Source of the DNA: Cheiracanthium punctorium
Taxonomy: Eukaryota; Arthropoda; Arachnida; Araneae; Cheiracanthiidae
Direction of reading: 5' to 3'
DNA: 64,000 nt
Assembly (NCBI GenBank): GCA_038373885.1
Contig: JAWZYV010012402.1
Coordinates: 106,741 to 170,740 of the forward strand
Shown: positions 10,136 through 21,708 of the stretch, piece after piece
Layout: each line of letters begins with the position of its first letter
Numbering within the stretch: position 1 is the stretch's first letter
Made by a program: the position numbers and the translations under genes
The notes under the pieces: model-generated
What the model saw: only the letters and a program-made list of their open reading frames with translations
Database searches by the model: none
What the model was told of the DNA's origin: nothing

Positions 10136-11085
10136 GGGTTCATTTGCAAACGACAAACTCGTTGCATGAGTTTTCGTAAGAAATGTAGACTGCGTTTGTT
10201 GGGTGCTATCAGTTTCTTTTGCCTTTTCGAACAACTTCAGTTTATTCAGTTTCGTCGTCTAGATGTATTTGTTTACAACTCTCGTAGGTTGTTATTTTTC
10301 TCGAGGAGTTTTTAGTACATACTCAATGGGCGCATTCGTAAACGCCAAACGAGTTACACTCGTGCAACGAGTTTCTATCTAAGGTGTTCATAAAGGAAAC
10401 TGAGTGCATTCAGTTTATAAACTGGAGCTTTCGCATACAAAACTGAGTGAGGTTAGTTTCAAACTAAATAAACTGAGCACAAACTCGAGCAGGTTCATCG
10501 AGTTTGTTGAGAAGATTACTTGCTGCACGTTGTTTTTGTTTAAAAATGGCGTCCTTTGTTATGGAAAAGTATGTTGCTATGAAAAGTGTTTTACATTTGC
10601 TGAAGCTGCAAACATTTTTTCGAGGAGGAAATTCATGCGTACGTCAGAAAGTGCAACGAACGTACATAATTTTTTAAAGGTAATCTTTTTCTTGTATTTT
10701 TCATTTTATTAAATTAAAAAATACATATTTTAGTGTTGAGATTGGAGTTGATTTAAACCGTTATTAGCGAAATTTGACTTCTCTTGCTAAATAATTTTGA
10801 AAAAATGCAAGTTTAAGTTGAAATTTCTAAATTTTGATCAGTGTACTTCAATGATGGCCATTCTCTCGCTTTAAATACTGTTGATTTTATATTGAGTATG
10901 CACTAAAAAACTGTTCGAGAAGAATAACAACATACTCAAATTGTAAACAAACACATCTCCTAGGATAGGAAACGGAATAAACTGAAGTTGTTCGGAAAGG
11001 CAAAAGAAACTGTTAGCACTGAACAAACGGAATCCAGTTTTCTTACGAAAATCTTTCAACGACTCTGTCGTTTACGAATGCACCC
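10136..11085. mobile_element. DNA transposon/MITE with ~195-bp inverted arms
   Basis: The left arm (10136-10327) matches the reverse complement of the right arm (10891-11085) over nearly its whole length, for example GAACAACTTCAGTTTATTC on both. Ends are GGGTTCATTTGCAAACGAC on the left and the complement of GGGTGCATTCGTAAACGAC on the right. At 10328 another terminus-like GGGCGCATTCGTAAACG occurs, as if a second copy of the end had been duplicated inside. No clear TSD. Open frames inside (for example 10404-10712) do not resemble a transposase. Superfamily unknown. Confidence 0.75.
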
Positions 11086-11109
11086 AAAATAAAATCAACA
11101 CGGTTTTAA

Positions 11110-11572
11110 CCCTTTATAAGGCCATAGTAAGAATAATTACCACCTACGGTATATTAAATACAGAAATCAATAATCATTAGTGAGTTTTCTGATTTTTGTA
11201 CTGTTATATTGGATATATATATTTTCCATATATCTAGATTCTAAGTTATATTTGACTTATGAACTTTCCTTTCATTCGTAATTTTAAAGAGAGCTCGAAT
11301 AATGACTCGAAAATTGAGCATAAGAATCATCGCTTTTAATTATATATTTTTGCGTTTAATTCCGTGCACAATCAACAGGTAGTTTTCCGACTTTGATTTT
11401 GTGAATAATTAATGCATTCTCCTGCAAAATTTCTATGTTTTTTTAATACTTGTTTCTCCAATTTTCATGTGGGATATTACAGTAGAGGGTAAATGTATGA
11501 ATTAATCCTAAAAATGGCCAAAAAAATCCCAAATACTTTCGACTCTCTGCACATTAACTAGCCTTATAAAGA
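11110..11572. mobile_element. piggyBac-type MITE (463 bp)
   Basis: The ends CCCTTTATAAGGC and GCCTTATAAAGAG are inverted repeats with one mismatch. The element is bounded by TTAA at 11106-11109 and 11573-11576. The interior is AT-rich and non-coding. The right TTAA is shared with the left boundary of the larger piggyBac element, so the two sit back to back at one target site. Confidence 0.82.
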
Positions 11573-11961
11573 GTTAACGCTTGCCGTCCAGCGACACCAC
11601 GGTGGTGTGGTATGTAAAGTATTGCTAAACGGCCGGCAACACCATAGTGGCGTACTAGTATTTGCAATATGTTTGATCGCTAGACCAGTTTTTGACGTTT
11701 TGCTAACAGAGTTCCAAGGACAAAAAACAGAAGGCACGGAGGTCTACAAGGAGGGCAAACGCAATGCTGTGAAAATGGTCCAAGCTGAAATCACCAATGA
11801 GTGATATAAAAGTCTTATGCTGCCATCTGGTGGTAATAAGTGCAAATAATTCCACTGAATGCTGGTGATCTGTGGAGTTCTCTTAGTAATTTGTTAAAGT
11901 AACAACAAGTTACATACTTTAGCGAGTTTCTTGTTTTTACAAGTATTTGTGCCTTTTCATC

Positions 11962-13781
11962 ATGGCAGACGAAAGAGAAGATACGATTATTTACGATGAA
12001 TGCGCTTCCGAGTTGTCAGACGTTCCAATCGACTTTGCCGATATGGAAGAAGATATTGCATCTCCAAAAAATGAAAGTGAAGCGGAATCTTCGGAAGATA
12101 GTGAAGTACTTACAAGAAAAATTTTGCCAGCGGTACGGTTGCCATGTGATTCGGATGAATCAGACGAAAAAGACAATGTACCGTGGTCAGACTTAGATTT
12201 ACCGAGGACCAATAATGAATTTGAAGGGTCTCCGGGTTCAAACGTATTTCCCAAAGATACACAGAGCGTCGACGATATCGTAGAATTATTTATTAGGAAC
12301 GATTTATTTGAACATATTTGCAGGGAAACGAGCAAATACTACCATAAAAATTTCAATAGATGGAAACTAGATGAAAAAAGTGCGAAATTTGTCAGTGTTT
12401 CCACAGATGAGCTTAGAAAATGGTTTGGGCTTAATATCCTTATGGGTATTTAAAAAAAACAAGGATAGATGATTATTAGTCAACGAAACAGTTGATAGAA
12501 ACTCCAGCATTTCGTAAAACGATGTCACGCAACAGATTTAGACAAATATTATCATATTTACATTTTTCAAACAACAATAATAAACCGGGTAATGCCGACC
12601 GACTTTTTAAAGTGCAACCCGTAATTGATTATTTTTCCAAAAAGTCTGAAGAAAATTTTAACCTTGGTCAAAACAACTCAATTGATGACGGAATGATACC
12701 ATGGTGCGGACGATTAAATTTTAAAGTTTATAATCCGTCGAAAATTACTAAATATGGCATACTAATTCGAATGCTATGTGATTACAATACGGGATACATT
12801 TTCTCATTCAAAATATATTCCGGCACTAGACAGCCTTTAGAAAAAACTGTGATGGAACTATTGACACATTCTTATGGAAAGTGGCATCCCTTATACATGG
12901 ACAATTACTACAACAGTGAAGAACTTGCGGAGAATTTACTTAAAAAGAAATTCAAGTTTGAGGAATGATACGGCTACATAGAGGATTCCCAGAAAAATTA
13001 AAACTTGTAAAACTCAATATGTTTGAAGCTTGCCATCAAGGAAAAGGTGAAGTACTTGCACAATTATGGAGAGCTTCGGAAACAAAAACGATTCGAAGGA
13101 TCTCTACAATACACAATGCCACTTTAATTGACACCCAAAGAAAATGCAGAAAGACCAATGTCACAATAAAAAAACCTGAAAGAATATTCGACTGTAATAA
13201 ATACATGAAGGGAGTGGATCGGGTAGACCAATATCTGAGCTACTACCCAATATGCAGAAAAACTATAAAATGGTCAAAAAATTTTGCATGTACACCCTCC
13301 AATAAAAGTATTCGAGAAAGAGAAATTTCCTACGTTGGTTTCGTATATTAAAAATTATTTATCATAGAATATGAGCTAGGCTATGTATAAATATGAATTT
13401 CCATATTTCTGTCTGGTTGTGCGTTTTTCAAAAACTCAATTATTATTCGCAAATCTAAAATAGGAAATTTCTCTCTTGCTCGAATACTTTTTTTGGAGGG
13501 TGTACCTGGTTAATTGCGAACTATTTAATGCATTCAGGACATATCAACATTTCAATACAGAACATAAGAGTCTCCGATTTCATGATTTTTTTAAAGTGTC
13601 TGAATCGTGGATAAAAGGTCATGTACCTGCTCCTGAGCAAAACTCGGACTCGGAGGTCGCTACTTCATCGCATGCATCCCATCATGATGCGATCAACAGA
13701 CTTTCCGGTCAGCTAAAGCAACACCAGCTAATATTCATTTCTGAAATTAACAAACGAAAAGGAAGACCAAAAACAAAATAA
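11962..13781 (+). pseudogene. piggyBac transposase, frameshifted and interrupted
   Basis: Relic of a DDD transposase that excises and inserts at TTAA. The start is the ATG at 11962 (MADEREDT); an acidic N-terminal region (about residues 1-110) is normal for the family. Family-typical blocks follow in order: FEHICRETSKYY and ELRKWFGLNILMGI (to 12453), RKTMSRNRFRQILSYLHF (12513 on), the first catalytic aspartate in SIDDGMIPW (about 12680), the second in LYMDNYYNS (about 12890), the third in KGVDRVDQY (about 13210), and the C-terminal VNCELFNAFRTY (about 13510). The frame breaks near 12450 (stop and shift), near 12965, and at the MITE insertion at 13293. All three aspartates survive, but no intact protein can be made. 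No cysteine-rich C-terminal finger is evident; the end is a basic KRKGRPKTK. Confidence 0.93.
13293..13502. mobile_element. Tc1/mariner-type MITE inside the piggyBac transposase
   Basis: 210 bp, flanked by TA at 13291-13292 and 13503-13504. The ends are inverted repeats of about 38 bp: left CACCCTCCAATAAAAGTATT, right the complement of CACCCTCCAAAAAAAGTATT, both continuing with CGAG and AGAAATTTCCTA. It separates the KWSKN block from the C-terminal block of the transposase. Confidence 0.88.
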
Positions 13782-13799
13782 GAAGAACAGTAAATTTAA

Positions 13800-14075
13800 C
13801 CCATTTGTGCCTGGATATTTTTGCGACTTTCTTCGATTTTTACTGATAACAGAAATAATAGATAAATTTCTGATGTCAACTTCTTGAATAAGGGATGATT
13901 TCTTTTAAAAGCATTATGCATAAAAATCGAAATATCAACATCCTACTTGGTCATGTTAAAATATTTTGTAGAGTTGAGGCTCAATACTCATGAATAAAGG
14001 CTAGGAAAAATAAATAACGTTTTCGACTAATAGCGAAAATGCCGTCCCAAAAAAGGGACGCTAGGCATAAATGGG
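13800..14075 (+). mobile_element. piggyBac-type MITE, 276-bp family, copy 1
   Basis: Bounded by TTAA at 13796-13799 and 14076-14079. The ends CCCATTTGTGCCTGG and CGCTAGGCATAAATGGG are inverted repeats. A nearly identical copy of the same length lies in the opposite orientation at 14981-15256. Its ends differ from those of the surrounding piggyBac element, so it belongs to another piggyBac subfamily. Confidence 0.9.
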
Positions 14076-14285
14076 TTAATGTGGAAGTCTTGTGAAGTTG
14101 AGTTAGATCTTGGAGATTGTTTTGCTTCCTATTATCTAAAAGAGAAATTCTAAGTACCAAAGAAAATATATAAATCAAACTTTACATTTATATACATACG
14201 TATATCTTTCAAATTTCTTGAAAATAGTGGGACATGATTGAAACCTCGTGAGAACTAACAATGAGATTAGTGAAATATGACAATT

Positions 14286-14464
14286 TATGTTACTGGCAAA
14301 GTATGAAACGCCGGCATTCAATAAATTGCCTAAGCATTGTATACAATGCCGGACATTTTTAGGCAAAGTAGTAAATATGACTTATTACATATATTCCCCA
14401 GGCATTATATATAATACATAGGCATTCTATAGGATGCCTCATTTCATACTTTGCCGGTAACATA
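14286..14464. mobile_element. Short MITE with ~24-bp inverted ends
   Basis: The left end TATGTTACTGGCAAAGTATG and the complement of the right end, TATGTTACCGGCAAAGTATG, match with one difference and continue GAAA. Inside, GGCATT...AATGCC words make further palindromes. No certain TSD, so the superfamily is open. It lies inside the piggyBac element. Confidence 0.75.
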
Positions 14465-14980
14465 TAATAACCCGATAACCTCAAAAACTGCCGACGACAT
14501 TCGAATTAATCTTAATAAGTGGTGCTGGCTCCAAGCGAAGAAAATTTTACTAGACATGCGGACAGCAAAGTGTTAATAAGTCATTTTTGACTAAGAATTT
14601 TTGAAAATACATAAATTTTTAAATTTTATTGTTGCTACCAAAAAGAGGTACATATTATATTCTATTTCCCTACATTATTTTTTAAAATAATAACCTTTAT
14701 TTAACAAAATACTTAAATTATACATTTTATTTTATTTTTTCATTAATTATTATCATTACCTTTGTACATAGTTTCCAGAAAAAGTAATTATTTTTACTAC
14801 TGATGTGGAAAATTCATTCATCATCAGAGTTATTAGCGCAAATTTCTAAATATATTAATGATAGCTTGCCTCTAACTAACTGGCTTAGTGAATATAAATT
14901 TTCATGCTTTCTAAATGCTCACAAAATGCTCAATACGCTGGAAAAAACATTTCATATTAAAAAATAAATTAAACTATTAA

Positions 14981-15256
14981 CCCATTTATGCCTAGCGTCC
15001 CTTTTTTGGGACGGCATTTTCGCTATTAGTCGAAAACGTTATTTATTTTTCCCAGCCTTTATTCATGAGTATTGAGCCTCAACTCCGCACAATATTTTAA
15101 CATGACCAAGTAGGATGTTGATATTTCGATTTTTATGCAAAATGATTTTAAAATAAATCATTCCTTGTTCAAGAAGTTGACATCAGAAATTTATCTATTA
15201 TTTCTGTTATCAGTAAAAATCGAAGAAAGTCCCAAAAATATCCAGGCACAAATGGG
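14981..15256 (-). mobile_element. piggyBac-type MITE, 276-bp family, copy 2
   Basis: Bounded by TTAA at 14977-14980 and 15257-15260. It is the reverse complement of copy 1 at 13800-14075 along its length with a few substitutions, and has exactly the same length. Near one end it carries the local palindrome GTCCCTTTTTTGGGAC. Confidence 0.92.
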
Positions 15257-15260
15257 TTAA

Positions 15261-16223
15261 TTTAAAAACAAAATCACAAATTCTTTCATAGGAATATTAT
15301 GTTTAAGGCCTGCCAGATGGTGAAACAGCGCCATCTATCGACCGAATCGGCGTTGGGTCCGTTTTCGCGGAAGGAACAACATTGTCAATGGAACGCCCTC
15401 TAAATCTAAGTCCATGACAGGAGGTCAGAAACTATTCTATTGCACGAAAACCTTGGCGATTAATGATTTTTGCACGCCAATAGTCAACCACACGTATCTT
15501 ACTCTTTCTCAGCATTTCTCATTAGTAGGATTTCACTAAATATACCCTTTAGTTCACTTTAAGCACATGAAGATTTTGACGAGTTTAGAGAAAAAGCCCT
15601 CTTTCGTCAAAATTTGAATGACCCTCATTTTCTATTCTTCAAACTTCTTAGTAACTTTCAAGACCCACTAATGAGTCAATAAGAAAATAAAAGTGTTTTC
15701 AAAAATTTTTTAATTGAAATACTAAAAATAAAATTTTTATTAGTTATATATTCTACCTTGATCTACTGAAAGACGTTTTTTCCCCCATAAAAAGCATCCA
15801 TCAAAATTAAATTTTGCAGTCTAAAAATCTTTTTAGACATATACTTTCAGAGAATATTATTCTGTTATCCGCAAAGTAAAAACCGGAATGTTTGCTAAAG
15901 TTTTAAATCGTGTTGTTTGTTTAAAAGCACAACAAATATGTATGTATATGTTAATGACGCAAACATGTCTATAATATTAAATTAGAAGACAACTTGACAT
16001 TTTTTAAAACACAAAAGCGTGTTATAAACAATTGCCAGTGTACGTGTAATTTTCAAATTGAATTTTCAATTTTAAAAATTTTACTTTACTTTTATGTTGT
16101 GAAAACATAATATCAGTCCAAAATATTTAAATGAAGCCTGACCGTTATAAATACATATTGATATTACTTTTTCGTATAGTTGTGGTAAAATAAACATAAT
16201 TCACCCCTTTATGATGTAAATAA
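15261..16223. other. No gene seen; AT-rich
   Basis: A short GC-richer patch at about 15308-15410 (GCCTGCCAGATGGTGAAACA) could be a SINE or promoter remnant. The rest is AT-rich with no repeat unit or frame that I can support. Confidence 0.4.
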
Positions 16224-16436
16224 TGCCGACCAGCTTGTATGGTGGATAAAGCGCCGTACTACGGTTTCGGGTTCAACACCCGAAGGTTGAGGTTCGATCC
16301 CCGTCTGGGCGTGGGTGTCATTGTGTCCGTCCCTTCATAGCGGGCACCGTTGGCCCACCTACTAGGTGCCCCATAATAAAGTGAGTAGTGGCCAATGCCT
16401 CCACGGCATTGTTAAGGCCCGCCATCGGAAAAAAGG
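16224..16436 (+). mobile_element. tRNA-derived SINE, family A
   Basis: The tRNA-like head has an A-box-like TGGTGGATAAAGCG near 16240 and a B box GGTTCGATCCCC near 16292. The body carries CCGTCCCTTCATAGCGGGCA, CTACTAGGTGCCCCATAATA and AGTGGCCAATGCC, then a short A-run. Copies are recognisable at 9515-9775 (minus) and 56695-56914 (plus). Transcription would be by RNA polymerase III from the internal boxes. SINEs of this kind encode no protein and depend on a LINE. Confidence 0.85.
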
Positions 16437-16816
16437 TATAAATTTAGCTGAAGTAATTAAATTTCTATATATCGAGAGGTAAAAATCACCGTTAATTGAT
16501 TTTATTGTTGCATGCAATAATATGCAATGCGCAGATGAAGAATATTAAGCTTATTAAAATTATTAAATTAAGCTTATTAAAATATTGCAGATATGAAAAT
16601 ATATTTATTATGTGTTATATTTTGTTTCACTGAGTGTATGTCTTACAAGTTACGTGTTACATTTCCACAAAATTTCATTCAAATTGGTGTTTCGAACGTC
16701 ATGCCCTCTGTTCTGAATTGATACCCCATTACAAAAAGCTGCTTCTGGAATTAGCTGTCAAGAACACAGATTTAGGAATACCTAAATTGCTCATCCAATG
16801 TTCCTAATCGGGTGCT
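16437..16816. other. No gene seen
   Basis: AT-rich sequence between a SINE and a hAT element. I see no repeat or coding frame. Confidence 0.4.
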
Positions 16817-16824
16817 TTTTGTTG

Positions 16825-17874
16825 CAGTGGCGGCCCGTGGTCAAAAATGTTAGTGCAGCCGGAAGCATATGAGCCCCCCCCCCCCTTTTCCTCCGGAGAG
16901 GATAGGAAAATCTTTGTTACTGAATTCGAAAGCTGGCGGATTAAGCCCTCACCGAGGAAAAAAAAAAAAAAAAAAAAAAAGAAATTACATAAAAAATGTC
17001 AGAGATCCTATTTTACTTCCATAAAATGGACATAAATTTCAACCATCCGCTCTTATCCTCAAAATTGCATTAATCCGTGTCTGATTCGAAGTTTCCTTAG
17101 AATTTTCTTTTGTAACGAAAACTTGAGAAGAAGAAAAAAAAAAAAAGGAAAGAAAACTTACTTATTTTTTATAAGTCAAATCAATCCTCCTTTCTTTTAA
17201 ACATGCGAATCGGTCAGTGATGTCCCCATAAAAAGGCGTTGTTTTAATTCAGATATCAATAATTTTAAAAGCTCTTTAAAATTTACCATGTTTAAAGAAT
17301 TTTCTCGCTCGCCATGTCCTCTAAATGCCAGTTCTTGCTTACTTAAAAACAATACTGCTTTGATGGGTAATTGTCCATTCATAAGCGTCTATTCAGGCTT
17401 ACCTTCTTGATAAATTCAGCAATATAAAGTCCAGAGTTTTCCAAACATATATTCTCCTTACCCCCTCCCTCACTTCTCGTCCGAGCGAATCAGTTAGTCG
17501 AGTTCTCAAGTTCAGCCGCCGTTAGAAAATCTTCCATCGGCTGTATCAGCTGCATACTCCCTATGCCGGAGAGGCTGCTGACGTAGTCGTTGTCATGGCA
17601 ACGGTGCTGCCAATTTTCTTTTCAGTGCTCTGGGCTGAACCAAAGATTTTCCCAATTGAATTGCGGGAAGATTAAAGTGCTTTTTTTCTGAATGAGCGAT
17701 CCGGCCACAATGAGTTTTTTTTGTTTTTTTCGGAGATTTTTTTAATTTACCGTAGGAATTCCACAATTCTAATCTGAATTTAGGAAAATTAGTAGAATAA
17801 ATTATTTTAAAGTATGTGCTGGTAATTTCGAGTGCAGCCCGGCTGTACTTGCTGTATCCCACGAGCCGCCACTG
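16825..17874. mobile_element. hAT-type non-autonomous element, 1.05 kb
   Basis: The ends CAGTGGCGGCCCGTGG and CCACGAGCCGCCACTG are 16-bp inverted repeats with one mismatch. Both flanks carry TTTTGTTG (16817-16824, 17875-17882), a perfect 8-bp TSD. Inside are a C-run near 16875, an A-run at about 16960-16982 and no transposase frame. It is an internally deleted or unrelated-cargo derivative of a hAT element. Confidence 0.92.
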
Positions 17875-17882
17875 TTTTGTTG

Positions 17883-20800
17883 CCAAAAATGCACCCCATT
17901 TCTGCCACTATCATGGCTGCCGTCGATGTAAAATAGAACATTCGTTGCAATACTTCAGAAAAATAAATAAGTTCGAAGTAAAATATTTCGATACGAGTAC
18001 TTATTAAAATACAGATCGTTCTAAAATGATTGAAAATACCATTATAATTTAAGTTATTGCCATTCTGCGCATGCCACTATCATGGCTACCATTTGGAGGC
18101 AACAAGTTTTCTCTCTTTATGCTCAATCTACAGATTCCTATATCTATGGTCAAGAACGTTCGACGGTTCTGATAGACGGAAAACCGTAGAACGTTCTTGA
18201 ACTTGGGTAGCTACGTACAATATAAGCAAAAATATATTTCCTGCCCTAACGCATAACCAGAATGATCAAGACACAGGACGTAAAAATTCATTGCGTTATA
18301 AGTTAAAATTTGAGAATATTGATTGATTTTGAAGGAATTGACTGTTTGATGGAAAATAAAAAAAAGAAAGTTTAATTAAAAATATGAACTTGTGTGCTAC
18401 TTTTTATAAAAGTAGAATATCTACTAGAACATAGAATATCTATTAGTTAATATTAATACTGAAATACCTGTTAATATTGAAATTTCTATTTAACGATTTA
18501 TATGTCATTTTAAGTGATCTGGATAAGTTACAAGTCCAATTGTAGTATGGATGGGTTATTAGAATATTTTGGTATAGCATCCATATTTCAACTTTTTGCT
18601 CTCACTTTTCCCACGCACGACTAGGTAAATAGAGCATACACAATTAAAAAATCTTTTACCTAAAAATTTAACAGTGCCCAAAAAAAGTCACAAAAACGAT
18701 TTCTGATTGCTGTACAGAACATTATAGCAAAAACTGAATAATACTTAACCTTTCCAACTGTAGGTAATTCAATTTTGAATTTCGAGATAGCTAATCGACT
18801 ACTCCGATCGAAGTTTGTACGTGTTGATACTAACGTATTGAAAAGCAAAGAGATTTTATCTTTAGCTTCAAGCCTTGGCCCCAAAGGATCATAGGTCATT
18901 CGAAGACGAAGGCCGTGTGCATGCTTCACGCAGTAGCACTAGCGAAGGCTGTAACGAACCTGACAAGAATGAATGAAAAGAACCCACCTGTGATCCATTA
19001 GCAACTTTGGCGTGCGGAATCCTGGACGAGCTCTCGATCTCGAACTTCCTTTTTTGCATGAACAGTGTCTGTACTATTTCAGGTAAAGAAGTTACATCTA
19101 GACAATGAGCTTCGTTCCTTTCACATCAGGCTGGAAAAACACTTCTCTCGCCGTGGTAACAACTCTGAACACTTTTCCATTATTTAAAGAAAGGTTATAA
19201 TTCTATTTATACTCCCGAATAGGGTGGGGCTGTACATAGAAATGTATTTCTCGCTCTTGTTTGCCTCTGGATTTGCCTGCAATTAATCCGTTGTGCCACC
19301 AATAAGTTAACTGCTGAACACTTAAATACATGTTGTTTTAATTTTTAATTTATTATTTATTCACTTGATTTGTTTTTAAATAAAGTACTATCCTGTACAA
19401 ACATAGATAATTTCTTTTAATTGCTAAGAAAGAAGTATATATATGTTTACTTAATAATAATTATTATGAGATAAAGAAAACAGCTTGAATAAATACACAT
19501 ATATATATATTAACCTAGATAAGCACTACATTTAGCATATGAACTTAAGGTGGTTGGAAGGAGCAGAGCCAACTATTTTTTATCTCTTCATATCACTTCA
19601 CATGTGATCCAAGAGAGAAGTGGGTGGGGTAGTTTTTGACAGCTCGCCTCCCCCTCGCCCTGAACTACAGAAGCCCCTTTTTAAACCACCCCACTGCCTT
19701 TGGGCAAGAGTCCGTCCGAATAGTATTCATGATAGTTTCTCTCGGCACAGAAGAAACAGGAAACTACAGACAACCCCCCCCCCCCACGCACACACACAAA
19801 CACCAACACACTCCCTTTGGGTCAGTTAGAAGATGATTAAGGTTTTCTGAAAATCGGGAGCTCCATTTTCAAATCACTCTGCTTATTTTCATTTTTCATA
19901 GTCTCTATCTCGGTTCAAAAAAATAAATAAATTATAAATGATAATTTTGTATGTTCTTGAGTATGCACAACAACTTACAGAAAAAAAAACTAACTGAATT
20001 TAATTGAAATGAATTAGAAACATGTAAAAAAGTTGTGAATTAGTTGAAGTCTGGGGGAATAAAAAGGCCCAAGACTTTTGAATTCGTATTGGGGGGGGGG
20101 GGGGGAAAAGAAAAGAAAAAGAAAAATGTTAGACGAAAGGGTTACAGTTTGTCATTCAAATTATAGCATTTTAGATAGGAACAATGCTTTTCAATTTTAC
20201 AATTTATTGTGTGATAAAAAAAGAAGATTGAATAAAAACTTATCTAAAAAAAAACAACGATTTTGTGTTGCCTATTTTTTTTTTCTTATTTTAAGTTGAA
20301 GAGCACTAGTTTTACAAAGATGTTATACAAAAAATTTGCATAAATAGTAAATTTTCTCAAAACTTGCAGTCATGATAAAAATAAAAATATACAAGTTGTA
20401 AGCAGTTTACTATTAGCGAGACTAAAAGAAAAAATATAAAAACTGTCCCGTTACAATAAAACCAATACTCATAAACGGAAAACAATTATTTTGGAATAAA
20501 CAATAGGTTATTTAAAATGCAGTGCCAGGATCTAAGTTTATTACCATAATTAATGTTAAAATAAACTTAAAGGACCAATTTAGAGACCTTTTCTATCTGA
20601 CTCTGAAGTTTAGATGTCAGTTTACATGATTTTTTGTAATATACAAAAAATTATATATTTTTACAATCTACAAAAAACAATATATTTTTTATAGATGGTT
20701 AATAAATAAATCATCCCGTAAAAATATATCATTGAATCTCCAAACCACTTGACAACACAAGAGAGACTAAAACATTCATTGAAGACCAGTATACCGGAAC

Positions 20801-20890
20801 ATTAAAGTTAGTTTCATTAAATTACAACAGGCAAAATTTACCCATTTCTATATTTAAATAGTTAAAGATTTACGTGTCTGATATTCTAAA
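17883..20890. other. About 3 kb without recognisable genes
   Basis: This stretch holds two copies of GCCACTATCATGGCT (near 17907 and 18070), the 18151-18199 hairpin, a C-run and CA-rich patch at about 19775-19812, and a 14-G run at about 20092-20105 followed by an AG-rich tract. The open frames over the C and G runs are low-complexity artefacts. Otherwise AT-rich unique-looking DNA. Confidence 0.4.
18151..18199. repeat. Short hairpin
   Basis: CAAGAACGTTC followed by ACGGTT pairs with AACCGT followed by GAACGTTCTTG; one unpaired base interrupts each arm and the loop is about 12 bases. Strong local palindrome. Role unknown. Confidence 0.6.
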
Positions 20891-20892
20891 CA

Positions 20893-21044
20893 TGAGGGAC
20901 GTAGCCGGGGGGGAGGGGAGAGATCGGGATAAATCTTCGAAATTTTCAAGTTAGCATAAGCTATAGATATTGCAGAAATTCCTTCAATTTATTCGCGACT
21001 ATAGTTCATATCCCCCTCCGAAAAACTTTTCTGGCTACGCCCCT
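20893..21044. mobile_element. hAT-like MITE of the GGGGCGTAGCC family
   Basis: The left end GAGGGACGTAGCC with a G-run and the right end GGCTACGCCCCTG with a C-run form imperfect inverted repeats about 150 bp apart. The same termini occur at 36797, 41405-41586 and 43269-43438. No clear TSD at this copy. Confidence 0.55.
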
Positions 21045-21708
21045 GTTTAGAATAACTCTTTGTCGATTTAAGATTTAATAAAGGGATTTCTGTTCTAAAA
21101 CCAATGAAACCATTAGATACACATGTTATTGCCAGTTCCATTAGGCACCTGTGCTTGGGCTAGCTGCATGTGAGAATACAACTCGTAACAGAACAGCCTG
21201 AGTAATGTTACAAGTTATACAGATTTTCTCAAGATTACTAAGCGGTCGTTTTTATAATGAATGCTGAAAAAGAATGACATTAAAAATAATTTAAATAAAC
21301 ATCCTAAATTCCCGTGTTTTTTTTTTTTTTTTTTTTTTTTTTTTTCATGCGTTTAATGAATGTTTCAGGGTACTTTGACTTTGATTACGTCCAAAGAAAC
21401 ATGTCACAACACTTTTAAAATCAATCTACACTTCTTTTCTTACATCCTGTAATGTTTCCTCAAAATTTTTGCCATTCATAAGGAGGTCCAGGTTGAGAGC
21501 AAATGAATAAAACTGATTTCTGCGTAGCTTAGCAATGAAGGAAGTTCTAACTGTTATTGAAATCTATGCACTTCCTTATCAATACCAACTATATTTATAA
21601 AAGTGGGTAAATAATTTTTTTGCTATGCATTATAAGACTGTTTTGGTTTTGTTTTGTTTTATTTTTTTCCACCTGCAATATACTGTTTGCTTTCTGGCCA
21701 GAGTTGGG
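21045..21708. other. No gene seen; long T-run
   Basis: Contains an uninterrupted run of T at about 21318-21345, possibly the reverse-strand tail of a retroposed sequence. No body could be identified on either side. Confidence 0.4.

Larger units (their letters stand above)
11577..14572 (+). mobile_element. piggyBac element with nested insertions
   Basis: Bounded by TTAA at 11573-11576 and 14573-14576. The left end CGCTTGCCGTCC and the complement of the right end, CACTTTGCTGTCC, are diverged inverted repeats. The broken transposase is in the plus orientation. Three smaller elements are inserted (13293-13502, 13800-14075, 14286-14464). Without them and their target duplications the element would be about 2.3 kb, the usual size of an autonomous piggyBac. 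This boundary assignment is my inference from the matching ends and TTAA sites. Confidence 0.72.

Noticed and set aside
11607..11804. 65-codon open frame before the piggyBac transposase
   Set aside because: It lies in the element's 5' untranslated/TIR region and matches no part of the transposase.
16224..16310. A functional tRNA gene
   Set aside because: A and B boxes are present but the acceptor and anticodon stems do not pair, and the SINE body follows directly.
16847..17035. 62-codon open frame
   Set aside because: It is made of poly-C (proline) and poly-A (lysine) tracts within a hAT element.
19620..19836. Overlapping proline-rich open frames
   Set aside because: Driven by C-runs and CA repeats, with the same DNA open in two frames, which indicates low complexity rather than selection.
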